The position numbers were made by a program, and so were the translations under genes. A stretch of DNA of 63,679 nucleotides, taken from assembly GCA_038252405.1 (NCBI GenBank), contig JBBSAJ010000013.1:1-63679 (forward strand), in the 5' to 3' direction. Every line of letters begins with the position of its first letter. The first letter of the stretch is position 1. Below are positions 1 through 7,370 of the stretch, one piece after another. Source of the stretch: DATCDE01 sp038252405. GTDB taxonomy: Bacteria; Actinomycetota; Actinomycetes; Prado026. A model generated the notes under the pieces. It was not told the origin of the DNA. It did not search any database and saw nothing but the letters and a program-made list of their open reading frames with translations.

Positions 1-58
1 CCTTGGCGTACCTGTTGGTGACCTCGGCACGAGACTGCATCGACAACCCACTCCTCAT
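1..58 (-). CDS. Transposase/integrase-like protein, N-terminal fragment (runs off left edge)
   Basis: The minus strand reads MRSGLSMQSRAEVTNRYAK and then leaves the window. The stretch from MQSRAEVTN onward resembles the start of actinobacterial integrase-core transposases as I remember them; only about 13 to 19 residues are visible, so the family call rests on memory of that N-terminus. The start may be the ATG at 58 or the one at 40. Its upstream side carries two copies of a 13-bp direct repeat (75-122), which would fit transposase binding sites at an element end. It could also be another short conserved N-terminus. Confidence 0.42.
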   Translation of the reverse strand, partial: MRSGLSMQSRAEVTNRYAK

Positions 59-74
59 GCCCCACCACGCTCAC

Positions 75-122
75 CGTTTCGCGGGCATTCCTACGTGAGG
101 CACGGAGAGCGTTTCGCGGGCA
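75..122. repeat. Pair of 13-bp direct repeats, putative insertion-element end
   Basis: CGTTTCGCGGGCA occurs at 75-87 and again at 110-122. Each copy is followed within a few bases by a CGTGAG, so the repeat is really a longer imperfect unit spaced 35 bp apart. It sits just upstream of the minus-strand transposase-like start and is absent from the rest of the window as far as I can see. A role as transposase-binding or terminal repeats is inferred. Confidence 0.5.
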
Positions 123-177
123 GTATTCGTGAGTCTCGTCGGTGACTTGCGGCGGCGGCGGGTGCGGATTATCGTCA

Positions 178-200
178 CGATGTATCGCCTCGATACATCG
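178..200. promoter_or_regulatory. Perfect palindrome, probable PadR operator
   Basis: CGATGTATCG at 178-187 and CGATACATCG at 191-200 are exact reverse complements separated by CCT. The ATGT...ACAT outer core is the hallmark of PadR-family operators. The site lies 48 bp upstream of the PadR start at 249, so autoregulation of the PadR-ino1 pair is the simplest reading. Confidence 0.72.
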
Positions 201-248
201 AGGGTTCGAGTCCGACCGCGTGACCCGCTGCTGGCGAGAGGAGAGACC

Positions 249-866
249 GTGCCCAAGCGCACCGGTGTCCTCGAGCTGGCCGTGCTGGGCCTGCTGCACC
301 AGTCGCCGCTGCACGGCTATGAGCTACGCAAGCGGCTGAACAGCCTGCTCGGGTCGTTCCGGGCCTTCTCCTACGGCTCCCTGTACCCGTGCCTGAAGGA
401 CCTGGTGGCCCGGGGCTGGATCGTCGAGGACACCTCGGCCGCGGCCGGCGCCTCGAGCCTGTCGGGACGGCGGTCCCGGATCGTCTACAAGCTGACCGCC
501 GAGGGCAAGGAAGCGTTTCACGAGCTGCTGTCCGACGCGGGACCGGCCGCGTGGGACGACGAGAACTTCGGCGTCCACCTGGCCTTCTTCGGCCAGACCG
601 ACGCCGACGTCCGGATGCGCATCCTCCTGGGGCGGCGCAGCCGGCTGGAGGAGCGGTTGGACAACCTGCGCCAGGCGTTGGCGCGGACCCGCGAGCGGGT
701 CGACACCTACACCCTCGAGCTGCAGCGCCACGGCCTGGAGTCGGTGGAGCGCGAGGTTCGGTGGCTGAACGAGCTGATCATCAACGAGCGGCAGGGCGAC
801 CAGCCCGAGCACCGCACCCAGCAGGCTGACCGGGTGCTCCCCGGAGCCGATGAGGACAAGGAGTAA
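249..866 (+). CDS. PadR-family transcriptional regulator
   Basis: A 205-residue PadR-type repressor. Residues about 7 to 60 form the winged helix-turn-helix (LELAVLGLLHQSPLHGYELR, then a GSLYP turn typical of the family), and the remainder is a long helical dimerisation domain with many Arg/Glu/Leu heptads. The GTG at 249 is chosen because GAGAGGAGAG sits just upstream and the family normally begins with Lys/Arg-Thr-Gly-(V/I)-L-E. An open frame continues further upstream but crosses the operator palindrome. The gene ends 4 bp before inositol-phosphate synthase, suggesting one transcript. PadR regulators next to this synthase are common in actinobacteria. The effector is unknown. Confidence 0.9.
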   Translation: MPKRTGVLELAVLGLLHQSPLHGYELRKRLNSLLGSFRAFSYGSLYPCLKDLVARGWIVEDTSAAAGASSLSGRRSRIVYKLTAEGKEAFHELLSDAGPAAWDDENFGVHLAFFGQTDADVRMRILLGRRSRLEERLDNLRQALARTRERVDTYTLELQRHGLESVEREVRWLNELIINERQGDQPEHRTQQADRVLPGADEDKE

Positions 867-870
867 CCGG

Positions 871-1941
871 ATGGGTCAGGTACGCGTGGCCATCGTGGGA
901 GTCGGCAACTGCAGCTCCTCCCTGGTCCAGGGCGTCGAGTACTACCGCGACGCGGACGCCACCGCCAAGGTGCCCGGGCTGATGCACGTTCAGCTGGGCG
1001 ACTACCACGTGAGCGACCTGCAGTTCGTCGCGGCGTTCGACGTGGACGCCAAGAAGGTGGGTCAGGACCTCGCCCACGCGATCTTCGCGAGCGAGAACAA
1101 CACCATCAAGTTCGCGGACGTCCCGCCGCTCGGAATCACCGTGCAGCGCGGGCACACCCTCGACGGCCTGGGCAAGTACTACCGGGAGACCATCACCGAG
1201 TCCGACGAGGAGCCGGTCGACGTCGTCGCCGCACTGCGCGAGTCGCGGGCCGACGTGCTGGTCTGCTACCTGCCGGTGGGCTCGGAGGACGCCGCCAAGT
1301 TCTACGCGCAGTGCGCGCTGGACGCCGGCATCGGCTTCGTCAACGCGCTGCCGGTGTTCATCGCCGGCACCAAGGAGTGGGCCGACAAGTTCACCGCGGC
1401 CGGGCTGCCCATTGTTGGTGACGACATCAAGTCGCAGGTCGGTGCCACCATCACGCACCGAGTCCTCGCCAAGCTGTTCGAGGACCGCGGCGTGATGCTG
1501 GACCGCACGATGCAGCTCAACGTCGGCGGCAACATGGACTTCATGAACATGCTCGAGCGGGAGCGGCTGGAGTCGAAGAAGATCTCCAAGACCCAGGCGG
1601 TCACCTCGCAGCTGCGCCACGACCTCGGCAAGGGCAACGTGCACATCGGCCCGTCCGACTACGTGGCCTGGCTGGACGACCGCAAGTGGGCCTACGTCCG
1701 GCTCGAGGGCCGCGCGTTCGGCGACGTCCCGCTGAACCTCGAGTACAAGCTCGAGGTCTGGGACTCCCCGAACTCCGCCGGCGTCATCATCGACGCCGTC
1801 CGGTGCGCCAAGATCGCCATGGACCGTGGCATCGGCGGCCCGCTGTTCGGCCCGTCGGCGTACTTCATGAAGTCGCCGCCGGTGCAGTACCGCGACGACG
1901 AGGCCCGGCAGATGGTCGAGGACTTCATCGCCGGCGAGTAG
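871..1941 (+). CDS. ino1: Inositol-3-phosphate synthase
   Basis: NAD-dependent cytosolic enzyme converting glucose-6-phosphate to 1L-myo-inositol-1-phosphate, the entry step to phosphatidylinositol and mycothiol in actinobacteria. The 356-residue protein begins MGQVRVAIVGVGNCSSSLVQ, the Rossmann NAD loop of the actinobacterial type. It contains the conserved VGDDIKSQVGATITHR and LNVGGNMDFMNM segments of the active site and ends with a VEDFIAGE tail. ATG at 871 follows AAGGAG, which overlaps the PadR stop codon. Length matches the roughly 360-residue bacterial family. Regulation is probably by the upstream PadR protein. Confidence 0.96.
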   Translation: MGQVRVAIVGVGNCSSSLVQGVEYYRDADATAKVPGLMHVQLGDYHVSDLQFVAAFDVDAKKVGQDLAHAIFASENNTIKFADVPPLGITVQRGHTLDGLGKYYRETITESDEEPVDVVAALRESRADVLVCYLPVGSEDAAKFYAQCALDAGIGFVNALPVFIAGTKEWADKFTAAGLPIVGDDIKSQVGATITHRVLAKLFEDRGVMLDRTMQLNVGGNMDFMNMLERERLESKKISKTQAVTSQLRHDLGKGNVHIGPSDYVAWLDDRKWAYVRLEGRAFGDVPLNLEYKLEVWDSPNSAGVIIDAVRCAKIAMDRGIGGPLFGPSAYFMKSPPVQYRDDEARQMVEDFIAGE

Positions 1942-2003
1942 CCGTCGCGCTCGTCCGCGCCTCATCGACCTGGCGGCGGGTGCCGCCCGGCTAGCCTTCC
2001 CCC

Positions 2004-3287
2004 GTGCCGTCGGCTGCGGAGCTGCGAACGATCCTGTCCGGCCGCGGCTTCCGGCTGCTGTACGCCACCCGGCTGCTGGCCCAGTCCGCCGACGGCCTGC
2101 TGCAGGCCGGCCTCGCGTCCTACGTCCTGTTCTCCCCCGAGCGGCAGGCGGACGGCGCGAAGGTGGCGGCGGCGTTCGCCGTCCTGCTGCTGCCCTACTC
2201 GCTGGTCGGGCCGTTCGCCGGCGTCCTGCTGGACCGCTGGCGGCGACAGCGGGTGCTGGTTCTCGCCAACGTGGTGCGCGGGGCGCTGGTGGCCGTGCTC
2301 GCGCTGCTCGTGTGGGGGGGCAGCACGGGGGTCGGCTTCCTCGCGGTGGCCCTGTGCGTGCTGGGCGTGAACCGGTTCTTCCTGGCCGGGCTGTCGGCCG
2401 CGCTGCCGCACGTGGTGGACCCCGGCCGGCTGGTGACGGCGAACGCCCTGGCCGCGACATCGGGGACGGTCGCGGCGGCCCTGGGCGCCGCGCTGGGGCT
2501 GGTGCTGCGTGCGGTGGGGGGCGGCAGCGACGTCGTGGCCGCGGGGACGGTCGTCGTGGCCGGGCTGGGCTACCTCGCATCGGCGACGGTTGCGACCCGG
2601 CTGGGTCGGGACGAGCTCGGTCCGGAGCGCGGGGATGGTCTGCCGAGGGTGCTCGAGGCGCTCCGCGGGGTCGTGGCCGGGATGACGGCCGGGGTGCGGC
2701 ACCTGGCCAGCCGACCGCGGCCCGCGCGCGCGCTCGCCGCGGTCGGCTGGTACCGGTTCCTGTTCGGGCTGATGACCGTGCTCGTCGTGCTGCTCGAACG
2801 GGGCTACTTCCACGCCCCTTCGGACGCCGACGGCGGGCTGCGCGGCGTGAGCCTGGTGTTCGCGGCCACCGGCCTGGGGGTACCGGTCGGCGCCGTCCTC
2901 ACGCCGTCAGCGGTGCGTCGGATCGGACCGGACCGGTGGGTCACCGTGCTGCTGGTCGCGTCCGGGATCGGCGTGGTGGTCCTCGGGCTGCCCTTCCTGG
3001 AGGTGCCGCTGGCGCTGGTCGGGTTCGTGCTGGGGCTGACCGGCCAGGGCATCAAGCTCTGCGCGGACACCGCGGTCCAGCAGGACGTGGCGGACCGCTA
3101 CCGGGGCCGGGTCTTCGCGCTGTACGACATGCTCTACAACGTGACCTTCGTGGCCGCGGCCGGGCTGGCGGCGGCCACCCTGCCCTTCGACGGGCACTCG
3201 GTGGCCGTGCTGGCCGGCACGGCCGGCGGCTTCCTGCTGGGCGGGGCTGCCTACGCCCGGGCGAGCGCGTCGGACGCCACCGGGTGA
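2004..3287 (+). CDS. MFS transporter
   Basis: A 427-residue integral membrane protein with about ten to twelve hydrophobic segments. An N-terminal GRGFRLLYATRLLAQSADGL and the loop LDRWRRQRVLVLANVVRG (the MFS RxxRR loop between helices 2 and 3) identify a major facilitator of the drug-exporter-like type. The substrate is not predictable. The start is GTG 2004, six bases after a TAGCCT box, so the mRNA is probably leaderless. It converges on pcnA with about 20 bp between the stop codons. Confidence 0.82.
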   Translation: MPSAAELRTILSGRGFRLLYATRLLAQSADGLLQAGLASYVLFSPERQADGAKVAAAFAVLLLPYSLVGPFAGVLLDRWRRQRVLVLANVVRGALVAVLALLVWGGSTGVGFLAVALCVLGVNRFFLAGLSAALPHVVDPGRLVTANALAATSGTVAAALGAALGLVLRAVGGGSDVVAAGTVVVAGLGYLASATVATRLGRDELGPERGDGLPRVLEALRGVVAGMTAGVRHLASRPRPARALAAVGWYRFLFGLMTVLVVLLERGYFHAPSDADGGLRGVSLVFAATGLGVPVGAVLTPSAVRRIGPDRWVTVLLVASGIGVVVLGLPFLEVPLALVGFVLGLTGQGIKLCADTAVQQDVADRYRGRVFALYDMLYNVTFVAAAGLAAATLPFDGHSVAVLAGTAGGFLLGGAAYARASASDATG

Positions 3288-3308
3288 GCCGAGACACCCC
3301 GGACCCGA

Positions 3309-4769
3309 TCAGCTTCGCGAGGACCACCAGCGGAGGAGCTCGGCTCCGGCCTCGTCGGTCGGGAGCGGGCCGCGGTCCAGGCGCAGCTCGAGCAGGTGCT
3401 GGTACGCCTGGCCCACCAGCGGGCCGGGTGGGATCCCCAGCAGGGCCATGATCTGGGTGCCGTCGAGGTCGGGGCGGATCGCGGCCAGCCCCTCCTCCTC
3501 GGACAGCCGGGAGATCCTGGCCTCGAGGTCGTCATAGGTGTGGGCCAGCTCGGCCGCCTTGCGCCGGTTGCGCGTGGTGCAGTCGGCCCTGGTCAGCTTG
3601 TGCAGCCGGTCCAGCAGCGGCCCGGCGTCGCGCACGTACCGGCGCACCGCCGAGTCGGTCCACTCACCCGTCCCGTACCCGTGGAAGCGCAGGTGTAGCT
3701 CGACCAGCCGGGTCACGTCGTCCACGACGTCCTTGCCGAACCGCAGCGACTGCAGCCGCTTGCGGGCGATCTTCGCGCCCACCACCTCGTGGTGGTGGAA
3801 GCTCACCCCGCCGCCGGCCTCGAACCGCCGGGTCCGGGGCTTGCCGACGTCGTGCAGCAGGGCGGCCAGCCGCAGCACGAGGTCCGGGCCGGGCACCGGA
3901 CCGCCCGGGCCGTCCTCGAGCGTGATGGCCTGCTCCAGCACGGTGAGCGTGTGCTCGTAGACGTCCTTGTGCCGGTGGTGCTCATCGATCTCCAGCCGCA
4001 GCTGCGGCAGCTCGGGCAGCACGTGCCCGGCCAGGCCGGTGTCCACGAGCAGGGTCAGGCCCACCCGCGGGTCGGCCGCGCAGACCAGCTTCTCCAGCTC
4101 GCCGCGGACCCGCTCCGCGGAGACGATCTCGATCCGCTGCGCCATCGCGGCCATGGCCCGCACGACGTCCGGGTCGACGGCGAGCCCGAGCTGGGAGGCG
4201 AACCGGGCCGCCCGCAGCATCCGCAGCGGGTCGTCGGAGAAGGACTCCTGCGGGGTGCCGGGGGTGCGCAGCACCTTCCTGGCCAGGTCGCCGAGGCCGC
4301 CGAAGTGGTCGACGAACTCCCGCTGGGGCAGCCGCACCGCCATCGCGTTGACGGTGAAGTCCCGGCGCCGCAGGTCGCCCTCGAGGTCGTGGCCGTAGGT
4401 GACCTCGGGCTTGCGGGTGGCCTGGTCGTAGGCGTCCGAGCGGTAGGTCGTGATCTCCAGCCGGTACCCGCCGCGCAGCGCACCGACGGTGCCGAACGCG
4501 ATGCCGACGTCCCAGGTCGCCTCGGCCCAGCCCTCGAGCAGGGCGAGCGACTCCTCGGGCCGGGCCGACGTCGCGAAGTCCAGGTCGGCGCCGAGCCGAC
4601 CCAGCAGCGCGTCGCGCACCGATCCGCCGACCAGCGCCACCTCGTACCCGGCCGCCCGGAACCGCTCGCCGACCGCGTCCACCACCGGCGACACCTGCAG
4701 CATCTCGGTGACGGCGCGCCGCTGCGCGGCGTCGAGCTCGGCGGCAGATCGGTCGTGGGGATCGGGCAC
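3309..4769 (-). CDS. pcnA: CCA tRNA nucleotidyltransferase
   Basis: Adds or repairs the 3' CCA of tRNAs in the cytosol. The 486-residue protein has the class II nucleotidyltransferase head (VGGSVRDALLGR, then LDFATSARP with the metal-binding D-x-D region), the RRDFTVNAMA motif, the RNA-binding head domain and a C-terminal HD domain (LLHDVGKPRTR, HHHEVVGAKIA). The GTG at 4769 gives VPDPHDRSA and is preceded by TACCCT eight bases upstream, which argues for a leaderless start. A longer open frame upstream is rejected because it would run into the divergent NUDIX promoter. Position and orientation match Rv3907c of M. tuberculosis. Confidence 0.93.
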   Translation of the reverse strand: MPDPHDRSAAELDAAQRRAVTEMLQVSPVVDAVGERFRAAGYEVALVGGSVRDALLGRLGADLDFATSARPEESLALLEGWAEATWDVGIAFGTVGALRGGYRLEITTYRSDAYDQATRKPEVTYGHDLEGDLRRRDFTVNAMAVRLPQREFVDHFGGLGDLARKVLRTPGTPQESFSDDPLRMLRAARFASQLGLAVDPDVVRAMAAMAQRIEIVSAERVRGELEKLVCAADPRVGLTLLVDTGLAGHVLPELPQLRLEIDEHHRHKDVYEHTLTVLEQAITLEDGPGGPVPGPDLVLRLAALLHDVGKPRTRRFEAGGGVSFHHHEVVGAKIARKRLQSLRFGKDVVDDVTRLVELHLRFHGYGTGEWTDSAVRRYVRDAGPLLDRLHKLTRADCTTRNRRKAAELAHTYDDLEARISRLSEEEGLAAIRPDLDGTQIMALLGIPPGPLVGQAYQHLLELRLDRGPLPTDEAGAELLRWWSSRS

Positions 4770-4777
4770 GGGAGGCA

Positions 4778-4824
4778 AGGGTACGCACGTGGTCCCGCTC
4801 GGGCTGCTCCCGCACTCGTACGAT
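4778..4824. promoter_or_regulatory. Divergent pair of -10 boxes for pcnA and NUDIX
   Basis: On the minus strand TACCCT (4783-4778) lies 8 bases before the pcnA GTG. On the plus strand TACGAT (4819-4824) lies 6 bases before the NUDIX GTG. Neither gene has a convincing Shine-Dalgarno sequence in between. This is the expected geometry of leaderless actinobacterial transcripts. No clear -35 hexamers are visible. Confidence 0.55.
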
Positions 4825-4830
4825 CCACGG

Positions 4831-5292
4831 GTGACCCCTGCCCAGCGTCGGCCCCGCACGCCCGCCGTGGAAGAGGTCTCCGCCGGTGGGCTGGTGGTCG
4901 ACCCGGCCAGCTTGGTCGTCGCGGGGGCGCTCATCGCCCGGCGCAACCGCAGGGGCCGGCTCGAGTGGGTGCTGCCCAAGGGACACGTGGAGGTCGGCGA
5001 GTCCACCGAGGACGCCGCGGTGCGGGAGGTCGCCGAGGAGACCGGCATCCGCGGCCGGATCATCGCGCCGCTGGGCACCATCGACTACTGGTTCTTCGCC
5101 AACGGCCGACGCATCCACAAGACCGTGCACCACTTCCTGCTCGAGGCGGCCGGGGGCAAGCTGTCGGACCTCGACGCCGAGGTCGAGCAGGTGGCCTGGG
5201 TTCCGCTGGCCGAGGCGGCCGGGCGGCTCGCCTACGCCGACGAGAAGCGGCTGGTCGACCGGGCCTTCGACATGCTCGCGGAGACCGCGTGA
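4831..5292 (+). CDS. NUDIX hydrolase
   Basis: A 153-residue MutT-like hydrolase of nucleoside diphosphate derivatives. The full Nudix box G-x5-E-x7-REVAEETG-I is present (GHVEVGESTEDAAVREVAEE), preceded by LEWVLPKGH, which supplies the usual lead-in. It occupies the position of Rv3908 (MutT4) between pcnA and the DUF6049 gene. Substrate specificity cannot be read from the sequence. Its TGA overlaps the GTG of the next gene, so the two are translationally coupled. Confidence 0.92.
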   Translation: MTPAQRRPRTPAVEEVSAGGLVVDPASLVVAGALIARRNRRGRLEWVLPKGHVEVGESTEDAAVREVAEETGIRGRIIAPLGTIDYWFFANGRRIHKTVHHFLLEAAGGKLSDLDAEVEQVAWVPLAEAAGRLAYADEKRLVDRAFDMLAETA

Positions 5293-7370
5293 CCGCACGA
5301 CCGCGGCGCCCACGGGCGGCTGCGGTGGCCCTGGCGGTGCTGGTGGCGTCGGTGGCCCTCCTGCTGCTGGACGGCCACCCGCTCCCGGCCGCGGCCCAGA
5401 CCACCACCCAGCCGCTGGGGATCACGGTCACCGAGCTCAGCCCACTGGCCCCCACCGAGGCGGACACCGTGCACCTGGCCGGTCGGGTCACGAACAGCGG
5501 GGACAGCCCGGTGACCGACCTGATCGTCCAGCTCAGGGTGTCGTCGCGGCCGTTGCTGTCCCGCTCCGCGCTCGCCGCGTCCGCCGCGAGCACCGACCCG
5601 CCACCCGGCTCCGTCGTGGGCGCGCCGGTGGACGTCGCCACCACCCTGGCGCCCGGGGCCAGCGGCAGCTGGCAGCTGGACGTGGCCGGCGCCCAGCTGG
5701 CGCTGTCCGGGTACGGCGTCTACCCGATGGCCGTGGAGGCCCGGGCCACCCGCTCGGACGGCTCTCGCGCCCGGTTGGGGACGGCCCGCACGTTCCTCAC
5801 CTGGGGCTCGGACACCACCGGTCTGCAGCCCACCCGGCTCGCGGTGCTGTGGCCGGTCCTGGCCACCCCCTCCGCCGCGGCCGGAGGTACGCTCCCGGCG
5901 GCCGCGTTCGGCACCGAGCTGAGTGGGCGGCTCACCGACCTGGTGACCACCGCCGCCGGGGAGCCGGTGAGCTGGGTGCTGGACGGCGACCTGCTGGAGT
6001 CGGCCGGCGCGCTCGCCGACGGCGGCCCGCTGCCGCAGGGCTCAGCCATCGCAGCGCCCGACCCGGCCGCCGCGCGGTGGCTGGCCTCGTTGAAGTCGGC
6101 GGTCGGGAGCGGGGACGTGAACGCCCTCGCCAACGCCGACCCGGACGCCGTGGCCGTGACCAGGGCCGGGCTCACCGCGGACCTGAAGACCTCGACGGCC
6201 CTCGGCCCGGCCGTGGTCCGCGACGTGCTCGGGCGCAGCGTCACCGGTGATGTCGCGTGGCCGGCCGAGGGGACCGCCGACGCGGCCGCGCTGGGCGCCC
6301 TGACCGACGCCGGCGTGCGGGCCGTGGTCCTGTCCGACGTCTACACCCCGACGTCGCGGACCGTGTCGTACACCCCGTCCGCCGTCGGCCCGCTCGAGAA
6401 CAGCCAGCTCACCGCCCTGGTGACCGACCGGGTGCTGTCCGCGCTGCTCGCCACCCCGGCGGCCCAGCAGGGCGGGGCCGTGCTGGCCCGCCAGCGGTTC
6501 CTCTCCGAGCTGGCCATGGTCACCGCCGAGCGCCCCTTCGACGGCCGGGCCGTGGTCGTGGCCCCGCCCCGGTACTGGCAGCCCGAGGTGACCGCCGTCC
6601 GCGGCCTGCTCTCGGCCCTCGGGTCGGTGCCCTGGGTGCGGCCGCAGACGGTCCAGCAGCTGCGCGCGGAGGCCTCGCCCGGGGTGTCCCGGCGCCGCCC
6701 GAGCTACCCCACCGTGGTGGCCCGGCGGGAGGTCTCCGCCGGCCAGCTCGACCAGGTGCGGGTCGGCCGCTACGACCTGCAGGCGCTCACCTCGGTGCTG
6801 TCCCAGCCGCAGCCGCTGGCCGACCAGCTGGAGCGCGGCCTGCTGCGCGCCGAGTCGGCCGCCTGGCGTGAGCGGGCGGTGGCGGGCACCGCCTTCGCCC
6901 GGTCGGTCACCGCGGTCATCGCCAAGGCCCAGGCCGGCGTCCGCATCGTGCCGTCCGGTCCGATCACCCTGACCTCGCGCAGCGGCCAGATCCCGATCAC
7001 GGTGGCCAACGACCTCGACCAGCCGGTGACGGTGCGGCTGGACGTCGCCGCGGTGCCGTCCGTGCGGATGACCCTGAGCCAGCCGGGGCTCGTCACGGTC
7101 AACGCCGGACGCCGGGAGACCATCGAGGTCCAGGCCAAGGCCGCCGCCAACGGCCGGCTGGTCGTGCAGACCCGGCTGTTGGCTCCGGACGGCCAGGTCT
7201 ACGGCCCTGTGGTCAGCTTCCCGGTGCGCGCCACCGGCATCGGCCAGGTCGCCCAGTGGGTCGTCGGCGGCGCGCTCGTGCTGCTCACGGTGGCGCTGAG
7301 CTACCGGATCGCCCGGGCCATCCGCCGCGGGCGGCACCCGGTACCCGCACCGGACGGGGAGTCGTCGTGA
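5289..7370 (+). CDS. DUF6049 family exported membrane-anchored protein
   Basis: A 693-residue protein of unknown function, the equivalent of Rv3909. It starts with a basic N-terminus and a hydrophobic signal segment ending near AAAQT. A large extracytoplasmic domain follows, with an early immunoglobulin-like stretch (ITVTELSPLAPTEADTVHLAG) and a late beta-rich stretch around residues 555-620. Near the C-terminus there is one membrane helix (VAQWVVGGALVLLTVALSY) and a short basic cytoplasmic tail. GTG 5289 overlaps the NUDIX stop and the stop overlaps the murJ start, so the three genes form one coupled operon. Involvement in peptidoglycan export is inferred only from this constant linkage to murJ. 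Confidence 0.86.
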   Translation: MTARPRRPRAAAVALAVLVASVALLLLDGHPLPAAAQTTTQPLGITVTELSPLAPTEADTVHLAGRVTNSGDSPVTDLIVQLRVSSRPLLSRSALAASAASTDPPPGSVVGAPVDVATTLAPGASGSWQLDVAGAQLALSGYGVYPMAVEARATRSDGSRARLGTARTFLTWGSDTTGLQPTRLAVLWPVLATPSAAAGGTLPAAAFGTELSGRLTDLVTTAAGEPVSWVLDGDLLESAGALADGGPLPQGSAIAAPDPAAARWLASLKSAVGSGDVNALANADPDAVAVTRAGLTADLKTSTALGPAVVRDVLGRSVTGDVAWPAEGTADAAALGALTDAGVRAVVLSDVYTPTSRTVSYTPSAVGPLENSQLTALVTDRVLSALLATPAAQQGGAVLARQRFLSELAMVTAERPFDGRAVVVAPPRYWQPEVTAVRGLLSALGSVPWVRPQTVQQLRAEASPGVSRRRPSYPTVVARREVSAGQLDQVRVGRYDLQALTSVLSQPQPLADQLERGLLRAESAAWRERAVAGTAFARSVTAVIAKAQAGVRIVPSGPITLTSRSGQIPITVANDLDQPVTVRLDVAAVPSVRMTLSQPGLVTVNAGRRETIEVQAKAAANGRLVVQTRLLAPDGQVYGPVVSFPVRATGIGQVAQWVVGGALVLLTVALSYRIARAIRRGRHPVPAPDGESS

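Noticed and set aside
129..248. Upstream extension of the PadR gene to 129
   Set aside because: It would translate through the operator palindrome, and the family N-terminus and ribosome site place the start at 249.
1971..1987. GGCGG...CCGCC stem after ino1 as terminator
   Set aside because: Only 5 bp of G/C-only pairing, expected by chance at this GC content, and it overlaps the putative MFS promoter.
3789..5288. Long plus-strand open frame leading into the DUF6049 gene
   Set aside because: It is antisense to pcnA and overlaps the NUDIX gene; only the part from GTG 5289 has a signal peptide and family features.
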